From assembly GCF_000687555.1 (NCBI RefSeq), contig NZ_JHWJ01000011.1, forward strand, positions 114,562-178,561: DNA of 64,000 nt, written 5' to 3'. Origin of the DNA: [Clostridium] aerotolerans DSM 5434. GTDB lineage: Bacteria > Bacillota > Clostridia > Lachnospirales > Lachnospiraceae. Both the position numbers and the translations under genes were made by a program. Shown here in pieces: positions 8,670 through 16,763 of this stretch. Under the pieces are notes generated by a model. The model was given only the letters and a program-made list of their open reading frames with translations. It made no database searches and was not told where the DNA came from. Numbering within the stretch: position 1 is the first letter of the stretch; every line of letters begins with the position of its first letter.

Positions 8670-9341
8670 ATGAATTTTAGTGATGTTTTTAAATCAAGCT
8701 TTGTGGACAAGGTAACAAGTATTAGTTTATTGGATATGCTGGTGGCATTGCTGCTATCCTTTTGCATTGGATTGTTTATCTGCTACATATACAAATTAAC
8801 CTACAATGGAGTTCTCTTCTCTTCCAGCTTTGCAGTCACCTTAATGGCCTTAACAATGATTACTACCATTGTAATCCTGGCTGTGACCTCTAATGTAGTG
8901 CTTTCACTTGGAATGGTAGGTGCACTCTCAATCGTAAGATTTCGAACGGCGATCAAGGAACCACTTGATATTGCCTTCTTATTCTGGTCCATTGCAGTAG
9001 GCATTATCCTGGCTGCCGGTTTGATACCTTTAGCTGTGATCGGAAGCATTGTTATCGGCTCAGTACTTCTTATTTTTGTAAATAAGAAAATTTATACCAA
9101 TCCATATATTGTAGTACTCCAATGCGACAGTTACCATGTAGAAACAAAGGCCAAGGAATACTTAAATACAAAAACATCGAAATGCATCGTTAAAAGCAAG
9201 ACCGTAAGAAAAGGAGCCATTGAAGTTAATTTAGAGGTTCGTTTAAAGGATAATAATACGGATTTTGTCAATGAATTATCGGAAATAGAAGGGGTACATA
9301 GCGCTGTATTAGTAAGCTACAATGGAGATTATATGGGATAG
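8670..9341 (+). CDS. DUF4956 membrane protein
   Basis: About four transmembrane helices lie in the N-terminal 130 residues (ALLLSFCIGLFICYIY; VTLMALTMITTIVILAV; and two more), followed by a cytoplasmic C-terminal domain. The motif LGMVGALSIVRFRTAIKEP between helices is characteristic of DUF4956. These proteins pair with VTC-domain polymerases, so a role in moving or anchoring polyphosphate has been suggested by context only. The ATG at 8670 is preferred over 8646 because AAAAGGGG precedes it; the earlier frame overlaps the VTC stop. Biochemistry unknown. Confidence 0.85.
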   Translation: MNFSDVFKSSFVDKVTSISLLDMLVALLLSFCIGLFICYIYKLTYNGVLFSSSFAVTLMALTMITTIVILAVTSNVVLSLGMVGALSIVRFRTAIKEPLDIAFLFWSIAVGIILAAGLIPLAVIGSIVIGSVLLIFVNKKIYTNPYIVVLQCDSYHVETKAKEYLNTKTSKCIVKSKTVRKGAIEVNLEVRLKDNNTDFVNELSEIEGVHSAVLVSYNGDYMG

Positions 9342-9351
9342 GAGGAACAGA

Positions 9352-10746
9352 ATGTCTACAAACAAGCATTTAGGGAAACTTTCCCTTACCTTTCTAATTC
9401 TGGCTCTTCTCATTACAGGCGCATTGTATAACGGTGATAAACTGGGACTGAAATCTCAGGATAAATCCATGGAATATGAAAAGCGCCTGTTTGACGATTC
9501 CCGCGTTCACACCATTAACATTGTGATGGACGATTGGGATAAGTTTATCGCTTCTGCTAAGGATAAAAAATATTCCGCCTGTACCATTATCATTGATGGA
9601 GAAACGTATGCTAACGTGGGAATCCGCGCCAAAGGCTCATCATCTCTGACCGATGCGGCAGACGCGGGCAGTACCAGATATAGCTTTAAGGTTGAATTTG
9701 ACCATTATGAAAAGGCATTCAACTATCATGGACTTGATAAAATATCATTAAATAACATGATTCATGACAGTACTTATATGATGGATTACTTAGCCTATCA
9801 GATGATGGGAGACTTCGGTGTCAGCAGTCCCTTAAGCAGTTATACCAACATCCTGGTAAACGGAGAAAAATGGGGTCTTTATCTGGCAGTTGAGGGCCCG
9901 GAAGAATCATTTTTGAAACGAAATTATGGTATTAACTACGGCAATTTATATAAACCTGAGGGCAAAGAAGAAGAGGCCGATGGGAAAGAGGAAGAGCTTC
10001 AGCCAGATGACCAGGAGGAGAGATTCACTCCTGATGTGAATCTGCAATATATCAATGACGATCCAAAGAGCTATTCCCTCTTCTTTGATCATGCTAAAAC
10101 AAAGATATCTTCCAAGGATAAGAAGCGTTTTATCTCAGCCATCAGGGAGCTGAATTTAGGGAATCATTTTACTAAGGTCTTGGATACAGAAAAGGTAATA
10201 CGTTATTTTGTTGTTCATAACTTTGTGGTCAATGGGGACAGCTACACCGGCGAAGATGCTCACAATTATTATCTCTATGAAAAAGATGGTCGATTATCCA
10301 TGATTCCATGGGACTACAATATGTCCTTTGGTACATTTTCTCACGAAGACTCCACCCTGGCGGTTAATGTGCCAATCAATGAAGCTCTAAAAGACCGCCC
10401 CATGCAAAGCTGGATCATGAAAGATAGTAAGTATCAAAAAATGTATCAGGACTATTACAAGAAATTTCTTGATTCTTCTGATATTGCCAAACGAATCCAA
10501 CAAACCGCATTGCTCATCTCCCCTCATGTTGAGAAAGACCCAAGTAAATTCTGCACCTACGAAGAGTATCAAAAGGCCGTCAATACATTAAACCGCTTCT
10601 GTCAATTACGGACAGAAAGCATCAGGGGACAGTTAAACGGAACTATACCTTCTACCATCAGCGATCAGGCTGCGAACAAAGCAGCTTTGATTGACGCATC
10701 AGACATTCAAATTAATGATATGAAAAATAAGAAATTAATGAACTAA
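9352..10746 (+). CDS. CotH-family protein kinase-like, membrane-anchored
   Basis: A hydrophobic segment near residues 9-25 (LTFLILALLITGALYN) acts as signal anchor; the rest is extracytoplasmic. The CotH kinase-like domain runs from about residue 40: VGIRAKGSSSL, the YHGLDKISLNN segment, VNGEKWGLYLAVEGPEE and the metal-binding SMIPWDYNMSFG (Asp of WDYN). B. subtilis CotH is an atypical kinase that phosphorylates spore-coat proteins; vegetative homologues near VTC genes are not well characterised. An acidic low-complexity insert (EEEADGKEEE) lies near residue 205. The start at 9352 has GGAGG six bases upstream. Confidence 0.85.
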   Translation: MSTNKHLGKLSLTFLILALLITGALYNGDKLGLKSQDKSMEYEKRLFDDSRVHTINIVMDDWDKFIASAKDKKYSACTIIIDGETYANVGIRAKGSSSLTDAADAGSTRYSFKVEFDHYEKAFNYHGLDKISLNNMIHDSTYMMDYLAYQMMGDFGVSSPLSSYTNILVNGEKWGLYLAVEGPEESFLKRNYGINYGNLYKPEGKEEEADGKEEELQPDDQEERFTPDVNLQYINDDPKSYSLFFDHAKTKISSKDKKRFISAIRELNLGNHFTKVLDTEKVIRYFVVHNFVVNGDSYTGEDAHNYYLYEKDGRLSMIPWDYNMSFGTFSHEDSTLAVNVPINEALKDRPMQSWIMKDSKYQKMYQDYYKKFLDSSDIAKRIQQTALLISPHVEKDPSKFCTYEEYQKAVNTLNRFCQLRTESIRGQLNGTIPSTISDQAANKAALIDASDIQINDMKNKKLMN

Positions 10747-10824
10747 TTATGGAGTAACAATAATTTTATTCTCAATGGAAATATGGTAAAATGCATGTAA
10801 TAAAGAGTTAAGAAGAGGGCTGAA

Positions 10825-11531
10825 ATGAAAAAAGCTACGATTATAATTATTGAAGATGATGCTGATATCCGAGAGGGAATTCGGATTTTATTGGAAAGCG
10901 AGCATTATAAAGTTTTTGAGGCAGAGAATGGGGAAACGGGTATTTCATTGCTAAATGAATATGTTGACCTTGTCATACTGGATGTCATGATGCCTGGAAT
11001 GTCTGGAATCAGGACTTGCGAAGAAATCAGGAAATTTTCTTTCGTGCCCATCATATTTCTGACTGCAAAATCAAGCGATTCCGATAAGCTCATCGGACTT
11101 ATGGCTGGTGGCGATGATTATCTGGCAAAGCCCTTTTCTTACTCTGAGCTTCTTGGCAGGGTAAAAGCACAGATCAGACGATATCAAATTTATCGGGGAA
11201 GGAAAAAAACGGACTGGACCTGCCGGAACATAAACTCCTTGAAATTGGCAATATCCGTATAAACAAAGATTTTAATGAAGTTTGGGTGGACGACAAAGAG
11301 GTAGAATTATCAGAATTGGAATACAGGATTCTTCTGTTAATGATGCAGCATCCAAGAAAAGTATTTTCTGCACAAAATTTATATGAAAGTGTCTGGAATG
11401 AGCCGTATTTCCATTCCTCCAATGGAACTGTTATGGTTCATATCAGTAAATTAAGAGTTAAGATCGAGAAGATCCATGATAGTCCAACGCATATCAAAAC
11501 CATATGGGGAAAGGGATATAGATTTGAATAG
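10825..11531 (+). pseudogene. OmpR-family response regulator, frameshifted at an A7 run
   Basis: The first frame (10825-11262) gives a complete receiver domain: IIEDDAD acidic pocket, phospho-acceptor Asp in LVILDVMMPG, and Lys in YLAKPFSY. It then runs into out-of-frame sequence. The winged-helix DNA-binding domain continues in the -1 frame (LDLPEHKLLEIGNIRINK, then ELSELEYRILLLMM... ending IKTIWGKGYRFE at 11531). The switch falls at the seven-A run 11203-11209; one extra A would restore a normal regulator of about 235 residues. Either a true frameshift, a homopolymer sequencing error, or slippage. The partner kinase follows directly. Confidence 0.85.
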
Positions 11532-11535
11532 AGGT

Positions 11536-12819
11536 ATGAAACGTTTAAAAACAGAATCTCTCCTGGCACTGGCTCTTGCAGGCTTTCTTGCTGCTTTATT
11601 TTACCTGATGTTAAATTCAGCAGGAAACACGCTGTTAGATGAGTACTTTCAAAACTCTTCTTACATCTCACGCTCCAATGAAAAATGCTTAAACAAGTTT
11701 GAAAGCTTTGTAAAACAGGAAAGCATCAAACTTACCGATACAGAAAAGATAAAGTCTTGGCTTCAAAAACAAAAAATGGGCTATGTTGCACTCGCCATAG
11801 GTCAGAATGAAAAGATAATATTTGACTCCCTAAACGACCAGTCTGAGGAGGAGATGGCAAGCTTCTACCGCACTGGTGCCAGCAGAACTATTTCATTCTC
11901 CGGAGAATCTGCTACGGTATATTTATCTGGATATTTTGATTATCAGTATTATATAAAAACAACGGTTATCGAAGCAATTCTCTCCATACTTCTGTTTCTT
12001 GGCATCTTTGTAAAATTTGTTCAGAAAAAAATTGATTATATTATTCAACTGGAAAAAGAAATCCAAATACTGGAAACAGGCGGCCTGGACTATGACATCA
12101 CCATAAAGGGCAATGATGAGCTGGCATCCTTAGCTCAAGGACTGAATGAAATGCGCATCTCTTTATTGGAAAATATGCAAAAAGAAGAGGCTGCCGCACA
12201 GGCAAATAACAATTTGGTGGTAAGCGTTTCCCATGACCTGAGAACTCCCCTGACAGCCTTATTTTTATATTTGGATGTTCTGCAAAAAGGTTCCTACTCT
12301 AATCGGGAACAATACGTAAGCTATATAGAAAAAGCCTGGACAAAAGCCACCCAGATCAAACGAATGTCAGATCAGCTTTTCCAACGTTTTCTTTTATCAG
12401 AGGAAGAAAAGCTGCTCCCTAATCCAGTTCAAAAGGCACGATTTTTTTTCGAGGACATGTTATCCGATATGTCAGGCTATCTGTCACAACAAGAATTTAA
12501 TGTGATAACAACCATACAGTGGCCAAATGTCTGTGTATCCTTATTGTTCGATTATGTAAATCGAATACTGGATAATGTAAGCTCAAACATCATCAAGTAT
12601 GCTGATGAAAAAAAAACAGTCACCATCAGCCTTCTCCATCAAGAAGGCTGGCTGGTGCTGCAGTTCTCCAATAAGATCGCAAACAAAGAAAAAGGTATGG
12701 ACAGCACAGGCGTTGGCGTTCAGAATATCTGTACTATGATGGAGGAAATGGGCGGTAAATGCCTGGTAAACCAAAATAATCAAAATTATGTGCTGGAACT
12801 ATGGTTTCAGACGGTATAA
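11536..12819 (+). CDS. Sensor histidine kinase
   Basis: Two membrane segments (about residues 8-30 and 138-158) flank an extracellular sensor loop. A HAMP-like linker follows, with IKGNDELASLAQGLNEM. The HisKA box SHDLRTPLTALFLYL has the phospho-acceptor His near residue 232, and a HATPase domain has N-box RILDNVSSNIIKYA and a GVGVQNI G-box. The start is ATG 11536, five bases after the regulator's stop; an in-frame TTG at 11524 is an alternative. The gene is intact although its cognate regulator is frameshifted. Its place after CotH suggests control of the VTC-DUF4956-CotH set. Confidence 0.85.
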   Translation: MKRLKTESLLALALAGFLAALFYLMLNSAGNTLLDEYFQNSSYISRSNEKCLNKFESFVKQESIKLTDTEKIKSWLQKQKMGYVALAIGQNEKIIFDSLNDQSEEEMASFYRTGASRTISFSGESATVYLSGYFDYQYYIKTTVIEAILSILLFLGIFVKFVQKKIDYIIQLEKEIQILETGGLDYDITIKGNDELASLAQGLNEMRISLLENMQKEEAAAQANNNLVVSVSHDLRTPLTALFLYLDVLQKGSYSNREQYVSYIEKAWTKATQIKRMSDQLFQRFLLSEEEKLLPNPVQKARFFFEDMLSDMSGYLSQQEFNVITTIQWPNVCVSLLFDYVNRILDNVSSNIIKYADEKKTVTISLLHQEGWLVLQFSNKIANKEKGMDSTGVGVQNICTMMEEMGGKCLVNQNNQNYVLELWFQTV

Positions 12820-12820
12820 G

Positions 12821-13612
12821 CTAGAGTCTTACATCCCGATTACAATCCTTAGAGTAGATATAAGCAAACATATCTTCCCGTCCAACTCCATATGCTCCCT
12901 GGGGACAATAGGCGCCCATGAATAGATAATCCCCTTTCTTAACAGGAATCCAATCGTTGTCAAGGACGTACATGCCTTCCCCGGAGTAGATGTAGGCTCC
13001 ATGCTCCTGGACATGAGTCTCAATGTATCCGTGACAGGCCCCTGGCTTAAATGCAAGAATATGAAAGTTCATGTCAAAGCCCAAGTTGGTTGCCGAAGGA
13101 AGAAAATCCTTTACCAGCACATCATCCATGCCTTCATAATGAACCCAGTCCACATCATTGATATTTCCGATTACCGTATGGGCCTCATACCCTTCAATTC
13201 TCTGATACAGCCGTTTATAGAGGAAGCATCTGGCATCCCGATCTCCTGTATTTTCAAAATGCAGCCTGGTTCCCTCCGGGCAGTAGATATAGCCGCCGTC
13301 TGTAACCACAGCTTCCTCTTTCTCATTCCATACCTTGACCGTTCCCTCAAATACATAGAAGAAGATTTCTTCTCCGGAAACTCCAAATCCCTGTCTGTTT
13401 CCACCGCCAGGCGCTGCATTTACTAAATAATCCACAAAGGAGGCCCCAAGAAGTGGGGAAGCAAGGATGGTAATCTCACATTGTTCAAAGCCTGGAATGG
13501 TATTTTTCACAAGCCCATCTGGTTCCAGGATTGCATAATTGCCTTTTTTGATGACAGAGCGAGTGGTTAATATATCCTTCCGGTATCCTGTATTTCCATT
13601 TAAGTAACTCAT
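12821..13612 (-). CDS. allE: (S)-ureidoglycine aminohydrolase
   Basis: A bicupin of 263 residues matching the AllE/YlbA family along its length. AllE converts (S)-ureidoglycine to (S)-ureidoglycolate plus ammonia in allantoin breakdown and uses Mn(II). Signature stretches include DGLVKNTIPGFE, LGASFVDYLV, the second-cupin metal motif HGYIETHVQEHGAYIY, and the conserved C-terminus YIYSKDCNRDVRL. It is convergent with the histidine kinase (1-bp gap) and stands alone: no allantoinase, allantoate amidohydrolase or ureidoglycolate dehydrogenase is in the window. Identity is secure; why it is isolated is unclear. Confidence 0.93.
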   Translation of the reverse strand: MSYLNGNTGYRKDILTTRSVIKKGNYAILEPDGLVKNTIPGFEQCEITILASPLLGASFVDYLVNAAPGGGNRQGFGVSGEEIFFYVFEGTVKVWNEKEEAVVTDGGYIYCPEGTRLHFENTGDRDARCFLYKRLYQRIEGYEAHTVIGNINDVDWVHYEGMDDVLVKDFLPSATNLGFDMNFHILAFKPGACHGYIETHVQEHGAYIYSGEGMYVLDNDWIPVKKGDYLFMGAYCPQGAYGVGREDMFAYIYSKDCNRDVRL

Positions 13613-13658
13613 GATATCCCTCCTAAGATTGTGCAGCGTACGCCGTTATTTACATGAA

Positions 13659-13686
13659 ATCATAGCATATGAGGGAGAAATTGCAA
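13659..13686 (-). promoter_or_regulatory. Promoter of allE
   Basis: TTGCAA and TATGAT with a 16-bp spacer and a TATGC-type extended -10 are read on the minus strand, about 46 nt before the ATG. Confidence 0.5.
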
Positions 13687-13690
13687 GAGA

Positions 13691-13728
13691 AAAATCCGGA
13701 TTGGAATACAGTTATTCCAACCCGGATC
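13691..13728 (-). terminator. Terminator of the xylan operon
   Basis: ATCCGG-a-TTGGAAT pairs with ATTCCAA-c-CCGGAT, and the minus strand continues into TTTTTC. It lies directly after the GH30 stop codon and insulates allE. Confidence 0.8.
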
Positions 13729-13752
13729 TTTATTATTTATTTTCTTTTCTTC

Positions 13753-15021
13753 TTATTTTAAATCAGCCACAAAGGTAGTAACGCTTCTTGCAGGAAGCTG
13801 GGCAGTAAAGGAACCGCTGGATACCTGATAGCCGGAACCGTAAGAAAGATTTTTGCTTCCGTCTGTCGTCCAGGAAGCAATGGAACCTACATTCCCGTTC
13901 TGAATGGTGAACTTCTGGCTGACAGAAGAGGTATTCTTATTGATAGCTACGATTACGGCTTTTCCACCGCCCTTATAAGCAGATACATAAAGGTTGCTGC
14001 CTGGGCTCTTAGTGGCATCTACTCTCACGTAGCCTGGTCTGACGAACTTGGAGAAATGGGCCATGTTATAGCCTCGTTTACTAATGGTTCCGTCTTCCTT
14101 CATAGGACCATAGTTTCTGCGGATATACCACCAGACATAGGTCTGGAATTCTGCTTCTACCATGGCATTGTGCATATGAACGGAAACCTCCAGGGCCTCC
14201 GGCCATGAATCGGCTGAATTAGCGTTGCTATTTGGATAATACACTTCTGTCATCCAAAGCTCTTTTCCAGATCCCTTTTGCTTAAACAGGGAATAAGGGA
14301 AATTGCTGACTGGAGTACCATAGAGATGGGCTCCCAGGATATCCATGTTGGCAAGTGCTGCGGAATCGTTTAAAATAGGGTCTGACATATTTTTTACATA
14401 TGAAAATGATTCTGGTGCAATGACCTTACAGTTGATGCTTCCTGCATAATTCTTCATGAAATTAAGCATTTCAGCCGGTGTCCACCAGGTCCATTCCTGA
14501 GCATAATCCGGTTCATTCTGAACAGAAATTGCATACAGATTAACTCCGTTATTCTTCATATAAGTTACAAAGTCATTTAAATGCTGGGCATAGGCGCCGT
14601 ACATATTGGAACGAAGCCGTTTCTGATTGGCTACGCCATTTCTGGTAAAGGTCTCTATCATATTACTAGGCGGATTCCATGGGGAAGCGAATACAATGGC
14701 ACCTTTCTCAATCGCCTTCTTTGCGGTTGCCACTTCTCTGCTCCAGTTGTTCTTATTCTCATCAATAAAGATTCTTAAAACGGAAAATCCAAGCTGCTTA
14801 TCGCCATTGCCAAAGGCAGTCTCTCTCTGTGCAGCTGTCAAATCCCCGATCCAGGCAACGTGGTTCATACCGCCGAAGCCGCGGATAAGCTGTTTCTGTG
14901 CGGATAAATTAATATAGGCATCACTTGACGCTGCTGCAAGGCTTGTTCTTAACATATCTTCTTTTAAATTTTCTTCCCCGATTCTATCTACATTCTGTCC
15001 ATCTAAAATTTTCTGATCCAT
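13753..15021 (-). CDS. GH30 glucuronoxylanase-like glycoside hydrolase
   Basis: A (beta/alpha)8 barrel plus side beta-domain of GH30, closest in look to subfamily 8 glucuronoxylanases (XynC). These cut beta-1,4-xylan near methylglucuronic acid branches. The barrel start QLIRGFGGMNHVAWIG, the acid/base Glu in YAISVQNEPDYAQEW and the nucleophile Glu in KELWMTEVYY are present, and the protein ends in the beta-domain (PARSVTTFVADL). There is no signal peptide: the first ~35 residues are charged and hydrophilic, then TSLAAASSDAY, which resembles the sequence after a cleaved leader. Last gene of a three-gene operon, 26 bp after the GH43. Confidence 0.88.
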   Translation of the reverse strand: MDQKILDGQNVDRIGEENLKEDMLRTSLAAASSDAYINLSAQKQLIRGFGGMNHVAWIGDLTAAQRETAFGNGDKQLGFSVLRIFIDENKNNWSREVATAKKAIEKGAIVFASPWNPPSNMIETFTRNGVANQKRLRSNMYGAYAQHLNDFVTYMKNNGVNLYAISVQNEPDYAQEWTWWTPAEMLNFMKNYAGSINCKVIAPESFSYVKNMSDPILNDSAALANMDILGAHLYGTPVSNFPYSLFKQKGSGKELWMTEVYYPNSNANSADSWPEALEVSVHMHNAMVEAEFQTYVWWYIRRNYGPMKEDGTISKRGYNMAHFSKFVRPGYVRVDATKSPGSNLYVSAYKGGGKAVIVAINKNTSSVSQKFTIQNGNVGSIASWTTDGSKNLSYGSGYQVSSGSFTAQLPARSVTTFVADLK

Positions 15022-15047
15022 TTATATTTCCTCCATTTTTTATAATT

Positions 15048-16631
15048 TTATTTTTTCCCTGAGCTATCAAAACGGAACCAGCTGACATCTACATAACCGC
15101 CCGAAGAGGCCGTTGTGAAATTGTAGATACCAAACTTATCTCCCTGGAAAAAGCCAAGGTCAAAGGGCATATTTAGCTGGCCCCCGAGCTGAGTAAAGTT
15201 CACGTTGTTGGTACTGTAGGAAAAGGTTGCTTTGTCTGTTAGCAGGTTGGCATTTGCCCTCAAATAAATGATATTACTTTGCACCACAGGCCCATTGGTA
15301 ATGGTACCCTGACCGTCTTCTTTTGCATTGATATTGGCTACGATCCGCTTCACTCCCCCGGATTTTACAACGCCAATGGAACCGTAAGGGATATTAAGGA
15401 GACAAAGTCCTGCCTGATCTCCATCCTTCATATTGGCCGTGTCGAGCTCAATGGTTCCCTGACAGTCAGGGCCCTGGACTCTCTGGGTAAGGGTGTTGCT
15501 TGCTCTCCATAAATTCTTAGCCGTCTTTGCACGAAGCCTTAAATAACCAGAGCGTTCGCTTAAGGACCATTTGCTGTTATCCGGGTAATGATTCCACTGC
15601 CACTGTACGCCCAGTGTATTGGATTGAAACTCATCGCTGGCGGGAATGGACACCACCGGGTAAGAAGCGCCTACATTTGGTTTTTTATAGGTAATTGGCA
15701 CGCTGCCGATTGGATAACTCTTTCCTCCTATGGTCACATTTTTTACGGTTGACGGAACGCCAAGGACTGGCCAGTCATTCTGCCACTGCATGGGAATTAA
15801 AATATCTCTCCGGCCAACGCCGTTGCAATCCTGGAACAGGTAGAACCACCATTCCCCCGTAGGGGTATCAATAGGGCCGCCCTGATGGATCTGGCTTCCT
15901 CCTGAAATTCTTGGTCCGTCTAAAAGGATTCTCATCTCATAAGGTCCATAAATATTTCTGGAACGCAGGCAGTAGGTGTAGGCTTCGGGTGGTGTGGAAT
16001 TACGAAAGATATAATAATACCCGTTCTTCTTGATCACATGGGTCCCTTCTACCAGATATTTACCGGTGATCCCTTCAATCCGGGTACTGACCGTACTGCT
16101 TACCACGGACTTATAATCACCGCTCAGCTTGCTGATTCTTACATCGTTTGCTTCTGAAATAATGTAGCCCGTTCCATCATCATCAAGAAACAGTGCCGGA
16201 TCATGAAATCCCCGGTCAAAGACTTTTTTCGTATAAGGACCGGCTGGATTGGTAGCAGTACACAGGATAAATCTGCCCTGTGCCTGATAGATGCCTACAT
16301 AAAATACACCGTTACGATAAGCGATGGTAGGCGCCCAGCAACCATGACCATAGTCCTCAAAGTTATCTGTTAAATTGTAGGATTTCCCGGTTCCGTTTAA
16401 ATCCTGGGTGACGTATCCAATGATTTCCCAGTTCACAAGATCCTTGGAGTGCATGATTGGAATAGATGGAAAGGATACAAAGGTAGAACTGACCATATAA
16501 AAATCATTTCCCACCCGTACCGCTGCAATGTCAGGATAATCTGCATTTAAAATGGGATTGGTATACGTACCGTCGCCATTATCTGACTGCCATGCTGGTT
16601 TCATTTCTGCTTCCTTTATTTGATTGCTCAT
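15048..16631 (-). CDS. GH43 beta-xylosidase / arabinofuranosidase with C-terminal beta-sandwich
   Basis: A five-bladed beta-propeller GH43 domain: catalytic base Asp in NPILNADYPDIAAVR, the pKa-modulating Asp in RGFHDPALFLDDDG, and acid Glu in KYLVEGTHVIKK. From about residue 320 a concanavalin-like beta-sandwich follows (GH43 C2 type, ending YVDVSWFRFDSS), as in GH43 xylosidases. No signal peptide is seen (MSNQIKEAEMKPAWQS). The RBS GGGGG precedes ATG 16631. Middle gene of the operon; 132 bp with two hairpins separate it from the upstream GH43-CBM6. Confidence 0.9.
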   Translation of the reverse strand: MSNQIKEAEMKPAWQSDNGDGTYTNPILNADYPDIAAVRVGNDFYMVSSTFVSFPSIPIMHSKDLVNWEIIGYVTQDLNGTGKSYNLTDNFEDYGHGCWAPTIAYRNGVFYVGIYQAQGRFILCTATNPAGPYTKKVFDRGFHDPALFLDDDGTGYIISEANDVRISKLSGDYKSVVSSTVSTRIEGITGKYLVEGTHVIKKNGYYYIFRNSTPPEAYTYCLRSRNIYGPYEMRILLDGPRISGGSQIHQGGPIDTPTGEWWFYLFQDCNGVGRRDILIPMQWQNDWPVLGVPSTVKNVTIGGKSYPIGSVPITYKKPNVGASYPVVSIPASDEFQSNTLGVQWQWNHYPDNSKWSLSERSGYLRLRAKTAKNLWRASNTLTQRVQGPDCQGTIELDTANMKDGDQAGLCLLNIPYGSIGVVKSGGVKRIVANINAKEDGQGTITNGPVVQSNIIYLRANANLLTDKATFSYSTNNVNFTQLGGQLNMPFDLGFFQGDKFGIYNFTTASSGGYVDVSWFRFDSSGKK

Positions 16632-16650
16632 AGGTAAACCCCCTTTTACA

Positions 16651-16736
16651 AAAAAGACCTTCTTGTCTTTTTGGACGGCTACAGACGGCGGCTGATTTTA
16701 TACTCTATTTTCATTATTTCAGCCGCACGCTGTAAC
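16651..16736 (-). other. Two intergenic hairpins inside the xylan operon
   Basis: AAAAAGAC / GTCTTTTT (16651-16658 / 16665-16672) and GCGGCTGA / TCAGCCGC (16688-16695 / 16729-16736) are perfect 8-bp inverted repeats in the 132-bp gap. They may attenuate or stabilise the transcript between the two GH43 genes; no strong T-run marks a full terminator. Confidence 0.5.
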
Positions 16737-16763
16737 CAAAACTCAATTCTATTTCACACTGCT

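Noticed and set aside
11203..11210. Canonical -1 programmed frameshift (X XXY YYZ) in the response regulator
   Set aside because: The A AAA AAC heptamer is present but in the wrong frame for the upstream reading; no clear downstream stimulatory structure was seen. Single-tRNA slippage or transcriptional slippage cannot be excluded.
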